Made by a program: the position numbers and the translations under genes. A stretch of 64,000 bases of DNA from Acanthacorydalis orientalis (taxonomy: Eukaryota; Arthropoda; Insecta; Megaloptera; Corydalidae), in assembly GCA_034766995.1 (NCBI GenBank), contig CM068315.1:50919162-50983161 (forward strand), written 5' to 3'. Within the stretch, counting starts at the first letter, position 1, and the number at the start of each line of letters is the position of its first letter. The notes beneath the pieces are model-generated. The model saw only the letters and a program-made list of their open reading frames with translations. It did not search any database and was not told the origin of the DNA. Shown here piece by piece: positions 38,222 through 50,171 of this stretch.

Positions 38222-39065
38222 TCTAATAATAATAATAATAGTTAATTGAACCCAGAATATCAATAGAGCTAAAAACTTTAAAAGTTTGGCTTATTTCATC
38301 AAGTAATGAAAAAACTTATTTCACTGGTATAAAATATCAATGAAATGTATTTTATATGATTATCATTCATTTTACATCATAAGCTTTATGTCCTTTTTGA
38401 ATAGGATGTTTTAAGATGTAACTTTCTTGAAAAATAAACGTACCTTTCTTATTTTATGGAAGATTTTCACCAACGCTGTACCAATCATATAGTCATGTTC
38501 TATTTGTTGATATTCCCATTAAGAAGAAAATATTTTCCGCACTAAATCAGCATGAGACTCTTATAGTATTTTCCATATTCATAAAATTTTTGAAGTATAA
38601 CGTTATTTGCATGTGAATAAAAGGATTTTTTCAACGATATTAATAATATATTTTGTTTTATTGAATATTAATGAAATTTTATAAATATTAATGAGCCGAG
38701 ACATTTCATACTCTGATAACAGATTGTGTATTTAATCAAAATTAAAAGATAACTAAAATTTAGTAAACTATTATATATTAATACTGATTTTTTTCTATAT
38801 CAATAATAACATAAAAGTGGATTTATTACAGTAATCAATAAATAAAACAATTTCATATCTGATTTATTTTCTTTCAAATCTATGTAAAACTTAACGAATA
38901 TTTTATTTCAAATTTATTTTGTAGAAATTATATATATATATATATATATATACGTATTTTATATGTTTTGAAAATGTAAATATAATTATTGTTTATAAGT
39001 GTAAACGCTACAATGTCGATGCGAATAATTCGGGAAAAAAAACTGAAAAGAATATTTAATTGCCA

Positions 39066-39118
39066 GTTTGAAGTGAATTCAATTCATTAATTGAATACGA
39101 TTTATGCTAACTTCAAAC
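39066..39118. repeat. Nested inverted repeats
   Basis: GTTTGAAGT (39066) and ACTTCAAAC (39110) are perfect inverted 9-mers. Between them ATTCAATT and AATTGAAT form a second 8 bp stem with a CATT loop. Confidence 0.55.
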
Positions 39119-39622
39119 ATTCGTTTTTAAGGTAATGCAATTTTGAACACAATAGAAATTTATTCGCGAAGAGAATCTTTTCTACTCGCAATTTAAAAGT
39201 TTTAATAGAAATGGTTAAGTTAATTTACATTGTATTTGTTCTTTTCGAACAATGAGCTCTTAAGAAGAAAAAAATTAAAGTAGCAACAAAACTGAACACG
39301 ATAAAAAGTAGTGTACGAATATATAGTGTACATAATTTGGTGCTGTTCGTTTAATCACTAGAAAAAAACTAATGAACACCAAACTTGATATTTTCTTTTT
39401 ATTCCTTAATATATTAAGTAATTAATTGAAATAATATATTAGTTCACTATACATCCTAGACAAATACATTTCATGTCAAGATTAAAAGAAATATTTACCG
39501 ATTTTATTTATATTTATTTTTTTGGAAGAATGGTCACAATTAAAATGTTGAAATTTTTGATTACTAAACTTATTTTAGATTTGTTTGTACATTTATAATA
39601 AAATAAGATTTTTCACATGTCT

Positions 39623-39635
39623 GTATATATTTATA

Positions 39636-39703
<68 letters not shown>
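39623..39703. repeat. TA tract, 80 bp, with ACATA and TTTATA steps
   Basis: A smaller tract lies at 38929-38952 and a pure 37 bp tract at 39886-39922. Confidence 0.94.
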
Positions 39704-39705
<2 letters not shown>

Positions 39706-39882
39706 CATATTTATATAAATTTAAATTGAAAAGTAAACAGTATTAGGATGGTTGATTATATTTGGGTTATTTTGTATCCAAATTAAAACTTGGTTTTATT
39801 AATTATGTAGAATTCGACATTTTTTTAAAAAAGAAATGGCTATTATATATTTATTGATATGAAGCGAATATTGAATCAACAT

Positions 39883-39928
<46 letters not shown>

Positions 39929-40069
39929 TGATTTGTTGCCATTAAATTCAAAGCTTCGGCAATTAAATTGAGATCAACGATATAACCATTTATATTTATA
40001 AATGAAATAACTTAATCTGTATCAAGCAAATATACAAATATAAATTTATGAGTCAAAATTAATCACATC

Positions 40070-40600
40070 GCTTAGACTACATACGCCTTCTTATTACTGC
40101 TTACGAGCATTGTGCTCATACTGTGATTGCAGTAGCGAATACAAAGGAACATTTTGCATACCCTGATCATTGTCAGAGAGTTGAATCTAATATCTTTGTA
40201 CGGATTAGCCACTATAGAGGGCCGACAAGGGCGGCGTCCAGAGCACTTCGACATCCGGCCTGCGGCTCTGGTTAGAGTCCTCCGATGAACGGTCTTGTTC
40301 TGACATCATCTAAAAAGACGACCTCCCGAGGCGAATACACGAATACGAAGACAATAGGCGCGCGATGTCGCACGAGTGAATTATGAAGTCACTTCCTACC
40401 ACCCATGTAATTGTCTTACACATTCAATAAGAATGATATTGTCTACACGTGTTAAATACTATAATTATTGTAGTTCTATGTTCTCCACTTGCATGGAAAT
40501 AAATCGGACGGTGTACGAGCGAAATAAATGTAATTGCCACATACAACCCGTACACAAATTTTGAGTAGAAACAATACGAAATAAACTGTTTAGCAATACT
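40070..40600. other. CpG-rich islet
   Basis: GAGGGCCGACAAGGGCGGCG (40217) to GGCGCGCGATGTCGCACGAG (40357) is markedly CpG-rich. It contains the candidate exon 40205-40309 on the minus strand. The 3' half (40380-40600) is more AT-rich, with overlapping short frames on both strands. Confidence 0.4.
40205..40309 (-). CDS. Candidate short coding exon or small ORF, 34 codons, unidentified
   Basis: The minus strand from two adjacent ATG codons (40304-40309) reads MMSEQDRSSEDSNQ, then SRRPDVEVLWTPPLSALYSG and TAA. A stop codon (TAG) lies directly upstream in frame, and a pyrimidine-rich stretch ending in TAG precedes the ATGs. Its codons are unusually GC-ending for this window. It sits in a CpG-rich islet (about 40.2-40.4 kb). 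It could be a first coding exon, an internal exon whose donor lies before the TAA, an upstream ORF, or chance. An overlapping 60-codon frame on the same strand (40072-40254) is AT-ending beyond the islet and less convincing. I do not recognise the product. Confidence 0.22.
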   Translation of the reverse strand: MMSEQDRSSEDSNQSRRPDVEVLWTPPLSALYSG

Positions 40601-42274
40601 ATTATAATGAAATGTCTGTTGCATAATTCATAAATGAGGTATACTTTATTTAACGATCAATATGTATCAAGTTTACCGATAAAAGTGAGAGAAATAACAT
40701 AAAAAACACATAAAAATATTTATAGCAAACACTCAGTATTAAATTGGTATAAACGTTATTATTCTCAACTATGTTGAAAATCGATTTATTTGTTAAGTAG
40801 AAAAAGTCATTTTATTAAGTAAATCAATAATAATTATATTTTAACAAATGGGTTATTATTTTTAAATTTTGCTTAAAAATATTAGAAAAATATTTTATAT
40901 AATATTTCAATCAATTATACAAATTAACTATTGAAAGATGAAAAAATTATTTTAATTAAAAATGGATTTATGAAAACAATTAGAGAAAAACATTATTAAA
41001 AATGCATTATAAATTATTTATAATTAAATTTATTTCAATATAATTATATATTTAATTAATGCGATAAAACTCCATGCATTTCAACTATGAAATATTTGCA
41101 GTTAAAAAGTGAAATCAACCATGCAAATTTTAAATTGAAAAGTAATTAATAGGCCAATTAAAACTCTAATGTATTCAATTAAATTTTTGTAAAATCATTT
41201 GTGTTTTATAGAAGGCAGACGTTCAGCTTACGAGATAATAATGGATTTTAAATTCCAATTTTCGCTGGTGCACAAATTGGAAATCTTTTAAGAATTTATT
41301 GAATTACAAACATTTATTACACGAACTATAATTATACTACCTACATATTTTTTGCGTGCAATACAATTTCATTATAATTAAAAAATTGAACTATTATTGA
41401 AAATAATTCTATTTTAAGTTGTCAAGTCACAATAAAAAAAGATAAATCGTTTTGTCAGTAATAATTTATTTTATAAGTTAGTTAAGAATGTCCTTTTGTG
41501 AACTTCCTTATTGGTTTAATTAGTCATATTGCTTATTTTTTTAATGATTTAAAATTTTATATATATAATAAATACAAATATTAATTAAATAATATTTTAA
41601 ATATTATTATTACAAAATTCTAATCAGTTGTTTAAACAACGGAAATAATATCCGTTTATATTTAATTTTTTGCTTGGTGGGTGTACAATTAATAATTTCA
41701 CAAAATTACATATAGTACATATTAAAAATTTAAATAGGATTCAGTTGTTTATTTAAATACCTTTTCATTCTGTTCAGAAAATATATTTTTATAAAATATT
41801 AACAAAATACTTTAAAATAGTTTTAATATAAAAAGATCTTTATGATAATACTTTCATAAAATAAAAATCTCAATTTAATTAGACTATATAAATGATTTGA
41901 AAATAAGAAATTGTAAAATATATCCAAACGTTCTAAAAAAAAAATAAAATTTTGATTTTTATTTATTTTAAACAATAAAAAGGTATACATTTATTTCTAT
42001 TAAAGAACAATTAAATTAGTTCGTAAAAATCTCTTCTTTCTCAATTATTGTAGTATTTTATAATGTAATAAAAGTAGATTTGTAAAAATGGTTTTATTTA
42101 TCTGTTAAATATTATGTTATTTCGTACTTAGAACTTTTAACCCAATTATTTTTACTGAAAACATATTGTAAAGGCTTGATATAATGACAACTTGTACAAT
42201 AAGAAAATAATATTAAGTTCATATTAATATACTTTCAAAACTACTTTAATATTAATATAAGAAAACATATACAT

Positions 42275-42278
<4 letters not shown>

Positions 42279-42334
<56 letters not shown>
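42279..42334. repeat. Compound (TA)n(TG)n
   Basis: 35 bp of TA followed by 20 bp of TG. Confidence 0.95.
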
Positions 42335-42855
42335 ATTATTATATTTACTGTACATAAATATGTATTTCTATTTATGAATTTCGAAATAGAAACTTAGGAA
42401 ATACGACAAACAGGTATAATACTGATATAACTCTAAATTAATTAACATTTCGTATGAATATTCGTATAGTAAAAATAGTTTAATCTTTATTATAAAGTTC
42501 TTGAAAATTACAAGATAAGTTTGCCAGCTTAATTAACATAGTCGTCTATTCAAGCAGCATTTCAATGGTCTGTACTCCTTAAACTTCAGAGAACAATGCC
42601 ATTCACAAGGATAATTAGCTTTATAATTATTTGCAATTGAGCGAGTCCTTTAAATCTGTCCTCATTTCTAACTAAATAGGTGTTTGAAAGATTTCACCTT
42701 AATGAACTTCGTGTACTATTGTCGAAAATTTTTGAAAAAATTGTTATACGCACAAATATATTAATGAAACGTATATTGTAACAAGTTCACATAACTTACA
42801 TAAAGTTGATTCAATACAGTACTGTATTAAAAATTAATATATTATTATTATTTAG

Positions 42856-42888
<33 letters not shown>

Positions 42889-43026
42889 TTATATTATATT
42901 CAGTTGATATACAATATATTATCAAAAATTCCTATGTAATGTCGTTCAAGAATGAAGATATTCAAAACTGTTACTCTAAAAACAATATTTAATTTTAGCT
43001 AAACAATTTGTATTTATTTTCTGTAC

Positions 43027-43028
43027 AT

Positions 43029-43080
<52 letters not shown>
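43027..43080. repeat. Compound (AC)n(AT)n
   Basis: 20 bp of AC followed by 35 bp of AT. A 27 bp TA tract lies at 42859-42885. Confidence 0.95.
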
Positions 43081-43083
<3 letters not shown>

Positions 43084-43241
43084 ATGTTAGTATGTTTCCA
43101 TTCACCATATACAATATTTTGAAAGTAATTTCCGTTGTTCAGAAAACTGCCCCTAGGAAACTGATGGATAGAATGTTGCGAAACTTGGTGTGTAAGCTAA
43201 AATAACAAAGCGGAAGATATCGCACACAGTAACATATAAGA

Positions 43242-43356
43242 CAGTAATAAAGAAGGATGAGAAGTGAAGGAAAAAAACGTTTACCCTTCTCGTAGAAAAT
43301 TGAAAGACTACTTTTCAATGATACCTTACTTATATTCTCATTCTTCTTTATTATTA
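43242..43356. repeat. Long imperfect inverted repeat with inner hairpin
   Basis: ATAAAGAAGGATGAGAA (about 43246) pairs with TTCTCATTCTTCTTTAT (about 43336) with one mismatch, and weaker pairing continues through GTGAAGG and CCTTACTTATA. Inside the loop, ATTGAAA and TTTCAAT form a 7 bp stem around GACTACT. The whole could fold as a branched hairpin of about 115 nt. It may be a foldback element or a structured RNA; no microRNA family is recognised. Confidence 0.5.
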
Positions 43357-43422
43357 GGACATTTGTTTCGAAAAAGATTCAAAACACTTATGTTTAAATT
43401 ATGTTGTAAGTTGATATAGAAA

Positions 43423-43427
<5 letters not shown>

Positions 43428-43462
<35 letters not shown>

Positions 43463-43644
43463 CTTTAAAACTTGTTAGATTAAATAAAATCTTATAATTT
43501 AAGTTATACTGTCGCTGATAATCTTTCCAGTTTTTAAATAAGAAAAATTAAGAAAACTTGGAATTTTATCGGAAATTTTATTTCAATCAATGTGAAAAAA
43601 TAATTATACACAAATGCGTACGAACAATTATCGACACATACACA

Positions 43645-43676
<32 letters not shown>

Positions 43677-43677
43677 A
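43428..43677. repeat. (TA)n at 43428-43459 and (TA)n(TG)n at 43645-43677
   Basis: Two tracts separated by about 185 bp of plain AT-rich DNA. Confidence 0.93.
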
Positions 43678-45210
43678 TTCGATTTTATTTTCATTTTAAT
43701 GTATCAAATTCTGTAAAACACTAAAAGTTCAAATATGATTTCGATAAAAAAATTAATTTGAACGTTAAACTTCGTAAAGACATAAAATTTTTACAGAAAA
43801 ATAATTTCATTCACAAAGTTCAGAAAGTTCTGTGATAAATCTTTCATAAAATACTTTGTAGAAAAATTACAAGAACATTGAGATGAATTTTATGAAAAAT
43901 GTTGTACATGTTTTATATTTCAATATGATTTGTTTAATATAAATTCGTCTCTATTTCATTTTAATATTTAATATTTTTTTTATTAAAGTAAAAAAATCTT
44001 AATTTTATATTTTATAGAACACTGTCTACATTCTACAATAGCCATTATTAATAAACTTGTATATATATTTTTTACTTCAGAAATGTACATGTTAATAGTG
44101 TTCTGTGAAGTATTTGTGTAAACCTTTTATAACGAATGCATAATGAGAAATATATTATTTTAATTATATTAATATTGTAAGAAAAAAAGATGTATTGAAA
44201 AAAATTATGAGCTTTTTGAAACAAAGTGAAAAGTGTGAATACTATATATTGAATATCTTAGTTAAATAAACATAAATTTAAAAGTAAAACCCTTATAAAT
44301 TACAAAATTGTAAATATAATATTGATGTTTATTTTCCAAGTAGTGGAAACATTTATTCTATTATTTCTTTAATATAGAATAAAATGTATTGTTGATATTA
44401 CATTTTCAATTCTAATTTTATTTAATTAATTTTCCATTTATATGTAGTTGATGTTTTATGCTTGGTTAAAATTATTTTCTTACAATTACAATATCCATTC
44501 TTCAATTTCATTTAAAAAATATAATTTCAGAATAAATGTACAATGTACATAATATACGGTATTAATTACTCTTTCACTATTTCTTTATACACTTTTCAAT
44601 AAACCAGTGATATTTAAATAAAAATCAATCAGCATACAATATTGGTATATTGATTATTTCATATCAGCATTTTTATTACTTAGGAAAGAAACATTTGGTT
44701 CATAAGTATAATGGGGTTAATATTATTTAAAAAAATATTTTTAAAGACAATTAAAATTGACACAATTTAAATAATGTTTATGTATGATCTATTTTTACAG
44801 TAAATTTTTTTGGAGTCTTACGATTGACAATCATTGTATGAAATGATACTTAAAACAAATCGTATAAATATATCAAAAATTATTAGAATTTTTAAATTTG
44901 AGTTTAAAAATTGAATAATACGTTTTCAGATTAAAAAATTATTAAATTAAGAAATTTCTAGAAGAATGTGTCAAATTTTAGATGTTATTTGAGCTGAAAA
45001 CATTAATTTTATATGTTTAATTAAGCTTATTTATAAAAAATACAATATTTAATACATACTAAAAATACTAAACAATTTTATCTTATCAAAAAAATTATGT
45101 TTTTTAGCAAGAGTTCAAATTAAATTAGAGTTATAAGTTAGTTAAAGTCTTACTTCCCCGTCTTTAGTGTTCTATAATCTAAAATAGGGTTATGTAATTT
45201 AATATTTTTA

Positions 45211-45421
45211 TTAGGTTGGTGAAAAAATAATTGCAGTTTTTATCATTTAAAGTTTGGCTTCGGAATTCTATCTTGTAGGAATAAACAAACTTTTTCCCGT
45301 TGGGAGAAATATGTGCAGGCCAATGATCTTCATTTTGATTAATAAATATAATTTTTAACTGATATATGCGTCTTTATATTCGATATATATATAAACCACA
45401 ATTATTTTTGCACCAACCTAA
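45211..45421 (+). mobile_element. Mariner deletion derivative, 211 bp, with TA target duplication
   Basis: The left end TTAGGTTGGTGAAAAAATAA and the right end (minus strand TTAGGTTGGTGCAAAAATAA) are clear inverted repeats of the type best known from Hsmar1/MADE1 and cecropia-group mariners. TA dinucleotides at 45209-45210 and 45422-45423 look like the target-site duplication. Only the last few transposase codons remain inside, so most of the gene has been lost. Confidence 0.85.
45298..45342 (+). pseudogene. C-terminal stub of a mariner transposase
   Basis: The codons read RWEKYVQANDLHFD and then TAA. This follows the usual end of cecropia-type mariner transposases, an RW...C/V-I...N-G-x-Y-F-D terminus just before the 3' inverted repeat. 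Its place, about 80 bp before the right inverted repeat, is also as expected. No catalytic region is present. Confidence 0.65.
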
Positions 45422-46370
45422 TATAACAAGTGGATAGAAATGAGAGCCAAAGTTTAAATGATTAATTTATTGCTCTTTAAATAAAATGAAATTTAATAAG
45501 TATATTTAAGGACAGTTAAATAATAGTTTACAATTGTTATATAAATACGCAAGCGTATAGAAACGATATTTTCAAAAAAGAAACATTTTTTGAAAATTTT
45601 TCCGGACTTTCAAATTTCAAACAACATCCTATACCCATTTCCTGAAACATTCCTCCTTTCAAAACCGGCTTAAAAGCCAAGAGCTAAGACCCCGAACTTA
45701 TCCCTTAATTTTTTTCCGTCCAACGCACAGCACTGCGGCTTTGTAAAAATGAACTTCATCATAATAAAATTCTTTTTGATTTTGATTTTTAATTTTTTAG
45801 AAACGATGTAAATTATGTTATTATAAATATTTACTTTTTGTTTAAAATGCTATAAACTCTGAAAACTCTTTAGACACTAATTCTTGTTGAAATCGTGTAT
45901 TCTTTTAATGTAAGTTATTCATATTTCTGTTTTATTTATCTGAGTATTTTATTGTAAAAACAACATGATTTTCAACTGAGAGCATAAATATATAATATTT
46001 ATTTTCTTCTAAAAACTGAATAAAAAATATTAAAATTGTTAATATCATCTCTTGAATATCTAGCGCATATCTTTTTAAATAAACAAATATTTAAATTGTT
46101 AATAGGAATACGGCAAACAGGTTCAAATGTTTCTCTTTAATATCAGAGAAATTAATTAAAAGGTCTAAAGATAATTGAAATATTTGATATTGTAAATGTT
46201 TAAATAATGTACCTTGTTACAGTGATTTACTACAAAAGTTATTCAAGCGAAGCTTCTGAAAGATTAATTTAAAAAAATATGCTCTTCAAAGCAAAAATTG
46301 CTATGACATTTTACTTAGTCTACATCATCAGACGTAGTACAAGAAAAATTGCTATGCGGATCTGATTATG
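45422..46370. other. AT-rich, with a C-rich patch at 45600-45730
   Basis: TCCGGACTTTC, AACCGGCTTAAAAGCC and GACCCCGAACTTATCCC stand out. No frame or terminal repeat was found. Confidence 0.35.
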
Positions 46371-46660
46371 TCCCGTGCCTGCCACGGGAGGGCCACTAAA
46401 TGCTGTATAGTTAGTGGCGGTGGGTGATGAAGGTTGGAGTTTTTATCCTTTCATTCGAGGCAATATCACTTTATCACTGCAGCAGTCAGAAAAGACGAGT
46501 GTAGGCGATAAAAACGTCCGGCAATCAGTCACAAGTGTTTAACAGGCTGCGCGACCGCCGACGCCGCGCTGCCTATTGTTACGGATGGGCAACTGCCGCA
46601 AGTGTACAGGTCCGGCGGCGTATACTTATCGTCATTTAAATAGCAAATTATAATTAATCA
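46370..46660. other. CpG-rich islet with perfect hairpin and open frames on both strands
   Basis: TCCCGTG (46371) and CACGGGA (46383) form a perfect 7 bp stem around CCTGC. The following 250 bp, especially GACCGCCGACGCCGCGCTGC (46552), are the most CpG-rich sequence in the window. A minus-strand frame (46529-46657) reads YTPPDLYTCGSCPSVTIGSA and onward with no start codon; the plus strand is also open for about 42 codons. Two-way openness argues for composition rather than coding. Candidate promoter, CpG island or small exon. Confidence 0.35.
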
Positions 46661-46751
46661 TTCGTTAATATTATCTTTTTTAATTTTATGTCATACTAAA
46701 TAGCATCACTTTTGACAACACCGTGTCGCGAACATTTACATTTAAGCTATT

Positions 46752-46814
46752 ATCTCTCTCTCTCTCTATATATATAATTATATATATACATATATACATA
46801 TGTGTGTGTATGTG
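46752..46814. repeat. (CT)n, (TA)n and (TG)n compound
   Basis: CT 46752-46768, broken TA to 46800, then TG. It lies just after the 46.4-46.6 kb islet. Confidence 0.93.
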
Positions 46815-46954
46815 ACTTTAAAATTAGAATTTCTTTGTCAGTATTTTATTATAATACTCATAAGAAATTGAAAGACGATTATAAAAAGTATTTATTATAA
46901 AAAAAGAATTAATCCCTCGATATTCAATCAATTACCACTTATAAGTTATTTCAA

Positions 46955-46956
<2 letters not shown>

Positions 46957-46988
<32 letters not shown>

Positions 46989-47112
46989 TTACAAAATTAT
47001 TTTGCAGTGGAATTCATATAATATAATGGAATGGTCATATTTATCCATTAAAAATCAATAAAAAAAAAATAGTGATTTATTTTTTCTTGTAAATAATATA
47101 CTTTTAATTACC

Positions 47113-47164
<52 letters not shown>
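46957..47164. repeat. TA tracts 46957-46985 and 47116-47164
   Basis: The second, 49 bp and pure, ends 5 bp before the 47169 element. Confidence 0.95.
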
Positions 47165-47168
<4 letters not shown>

Positions 47169-47169
<1 letters not shown>

Positions 47170-47365
47170 ATGATTTAATTTAGGCTACTACATATAAATA
47201 TTAAAAGGGGGCGCAGTGGTTAATAATAGTCATTTTTTATTTAGTATTTTAGTTCAATTGAATACAAAAATATAATTGAACTTAAATATTAAATGGAAGA
47301 TAAAATTTCTCTTTAATTTTTGCGTTTTTTTAATACTTTAGTGTGGAAGTCTAAGTTGAATCACC
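47169..47365. mobile_element. Small inverted-repeat element, 197 bp, GGTGAT family copy 2
   Basis: The left arm (47169-47205, with GATTTAATTTAGGCTACTAC) pairs with the right arm read on the minus strand from 47365 (GGTGATTCAACTTAGACTTC), and both end in ATTAAAA. The right arm also matches the right arm of the 2638 element over about 40 bp. The interior holds a small GC-rich patch (GGGGGCGCAGTGG at about 47206) absent from the shorter copy. A 49 bp TA tract ends 5 bp before it, and a TG/TA tract begins just after it. Confidence 0.7.
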
Positions 47366-47366
47366 C

Positions 47367-47382
47367 TGTGTATATGTGTATG

Positions 47383-47413
<31 letters not shown>

Positions 47414-47440
47414 CTATATAAATATATAACTATATAATTT
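47367..47440. repeat. TG/TA tract after the 47169 element
   Basis: GTGTATATGTGTATG leads into TA broken by GTATA and CTATA. Confidence 0.92.
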
Positions 47441-47839
47441 TGTTTAAGAAAATATCAAAAATTATTTAATGTACGGTCAATTTAAATTTCGCTAAAGATA
47501 TTTTATAAAATGATCATTTGAATGAAGAAATATTTTCATCTCCGAATTACTTTTTTTATTTGTATCCATTTTATAGATTGAGTAGGACGTTTATTACATT
47601 TATTTTTACAAGAACGAATTTACTACATTATTGGAAACGGATTTCCGTATAAAAATCAAATTAAATCATGTCATATGATTTAATAGTTTTGATTCATTTC
47701 ATTGAAATATAAAATGTTGTATTGTCTATAATTAACAATAATAAACAATAACACATGCGAACTAAAAATAATTTCAGTTGTATTTTAAATGAATATGTAA
47801 TAAAATATTCTTTCAATTAATCAGTCGTTTTGTTATTTA

Positions 47840-47841
<2 letters not shown>

Positions 47842-47887
<46 letters not shown>
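47842..47887. repeat. (TA)n, 46 bp
   Basis: A pure tract. Confidence 0.95.
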
Positions 47888-47891
<4 letters not shown>

Positions 47892-48218
47892 GGATTTAAT
47901 TGTAATATTTTGGCTACATTAACAGTAAATGCAAGATAAGTGCTATAATAGTCAATCCTTTATTAAAAAAAATATATTTCTTCCTAATATTATTTTTAAA
48001 ACAAATACAGAAGTTAAAAAGACATTAAAAGCAAAAGAAAAATATTAAAACATTTTTTTATAAACGAAGCTATTAATTATAAAATTTCAATTATGATTAT
48101 AATATAATAAAAAGATGTAAGATAAAAGAATTACACGTTCGATAAAAAAAACTTTTCATTGATAAAATTTCATAACTTACATTTAAAATTAAATTAAATA
48201 GATATACATATATTAAAA

Positions 48219-48221
<3 letters not shown>

Positions 48222-48283
<62 letters not shown>

Positions 48284-48290
48284 ATATGTA
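48222..48290. repeat. (TA)n(TATG)n
   Basis: 54 bp of TA followed by TATG steps. Confidence 0.95.
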
Positions 48291-49659
48291 TTCATATTAG
48301 ATTTATTTTCAAATATAAAATGTGCGTCAGACAAATTAAAAATGGCATTATATTCCTTTCATGTCAAAATAACGTATGTGGTTACTAAATTTTCGCTTCG
48401 ATTAAAAAAAGGAACTTTACATGTTGAAGAATAATCGTCTGTGTATTAACTGATGTAGAGTAATAAGGAAGGAATCACATAAACTCCAGTTTTGAAAATC
48501 GTCTGAAAACAAAATATAAAATTAACGAAAACGAGAACCCGAATACAAGTCATGTATATTCATTTATTCAAAATGTACGCTCGTGTTCCTATTTCAGTAT
48601 TTATTTTTGTAATTTATCACAGTGATTTTTTATAAAATGAGAATGTAATTGTGCAATTTATTTAAAATTCCGTAGATAGTATGCTTTATTTGCATCGTAT
48701 ATATTTGGTAATGGAAAAATAAAAATTAAATTGAATCAAAACAATGCCACTAATAAACGTAAACTCAATTTATAAAAGAAAATAAGTACTTTTTTCTGCA
48801 TTTGAATAGAGAACTTTATTTATAAAATAAATATACGAATATTTAATAAGCAGTTAGAATAAGATGAATGAACTTCTGATATTCTTCTTATAATATTGTA
48901 TATTGAAAGCATTTTTTTTACAACGTAATTGGTTAGAATCGAATTACTATTTGAAAAATATTAATTATTAAAATTCTTACCGGTATTAATGTTTATTTGC
49001 GTTTTTGTTATATTTGAGATAAATCATATATTTTATGTTCAGAAAAGAAATTTACGAAATTACGAAAAACAACAAATAATATTTCAATTAAATATGATGA
49101 CAAGGGATGACAGAGAGACAAGAGAAAATCAAATGACGACCTATTTCAGACTGTATGAACATATCAATACTTTGAGATAAATTATATTTTCGTTTGTAAA
49201 TAGATTTCTGTATGTTAAAACCTAAAACCTAGATTTATTCTAAATAATATTTTATTACCATTTTGTAAGGACGCTCTTTTAATTTATTTTAGTTTCATTA
49301 TTTGTTTTTAATAAGGTTTCAATTAAATATTCGTGCAATTTTAATTGGTAAATGTTGATTATATAAGATGTCGATAAGAAGGGTAAAATGTACAGACTGG
49401 ATTGATTGAGAAGTTTTGAAATCGTTTTTAATTAATACTATTTGAACAAATTACTTCAGTTATTCTTCTTTTACAAACATTACATCTAATTTCTAACTTG
49501 TCTAATATAAAAATGTGTGCAGACATGGTGTATTTATGTTTTTATCGTGTTACACAGTAATTAATTATTTTTGTACGCTTTGTTTAAACGACTTTACTAT
49601 TTAAGTATTGAGTTATATGCACGTTAAACAATAGTATAAAATAAAAAATTTCAAACAAT

Positions 49660-49970
49660 GTGCTAGCCAGTGGAATCAAAGGCGGTTTACGGAATTAAAT
49701 TAGTGTATCAAAATATTTCATTCGGCCATTGTGCTTCCAGACAAATTATATTAGTGGATACATGTTTCTGTGCATTCAGGGCACATTTATTTATGTATCC
49801 TGGCCGGGTGGATAGCAAGCGGGCTAGCTGCTAGCTGGCCCAGGGCGCACGTCGCCCAGGAAGATATAACTAATTACTTTGCAGTAATTATACTCGGAAA
49901 GCGGAGAAAAAGCGGCAGATATAAGTTTTCATTTAAATCGTTATGTGAAACATTTTAATATAAAGTTGAA
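49660..49970. other. Islet with a 65 bp GC-rich core
   Basis: CTGGCCGGGTGGATAGCAAG, then GGGCTAGCTGCTAGCTGGCC (49820) and CAGGGCGCACGTCGCCCAGG. GGGCTAGC and GCTAGCTGGCCC make an imperfect palindrome. A plus frame (49770-49958) reads AGWIASGLAASWPRAHVAQE here but turns AT-coded after it. Promoter, exon or foreign fragment; undecided. Confidence 0.3.
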
Positions 49971-50112
49971 TGTGACTAATTAAGAATCCAAAATTGTTGT
50001 TTATTTTATTACATTTTCTTTTTAACCTCAAATAATTTATGATAAAAAAGTGTATTTTTCTGGGAGCTTCAAGAGATTTTCACACTTTCTAAAATAATCT
50101 AATTATAATTGA

Positions 50113-50133
50113 TTATATATATATATATATTTA

Positions 50134-50164
<31 letters not shown>
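50113..50164. repeat. TA tract with two interruptions
   Basis: TTTATATATG splits two runs. Confidence 0.94.

Positions 50165-50171
<7 letters not shown>

Larger units (their letters stand above)
38222..40070. other. AT-rich stretch, no gene seen
   Basis: TA tracts and the nested inverted repeat at 39066 only. Confidence 0.5.
40600..45200. other. AT-rich desert, no gene seen
   Basis: Plain A/T sequence apart from TA tracts and the inverted repeat at 43242. The short plus frame ending at 43205 (VVQKTAPRKLMDRMLRNLVC) lies in a small more complex patch and is unrecognised. Confidence 0.5.
47445..49660. other. AT-rich desert, no gene seen
   Basis: TA tracts only. The 63-codon plus frame at 48989-49180 is not recognised. 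Confidence 0.5.

Noticed and set aside
40072..40254. 60-codon minus frame starting MSKCSGRRPCRPS as a gene
   Set aside because: It overlaps the more coding-like 34-codon frame, and its second half is AT-coded with no motif.
45211..45421. Human MADE1/Hsmar1 contamination
   Set aside because: The ends resemble that family, but interior and flanks differ and the surroundings are far too AT-rich. Related mariners occur in many animals.
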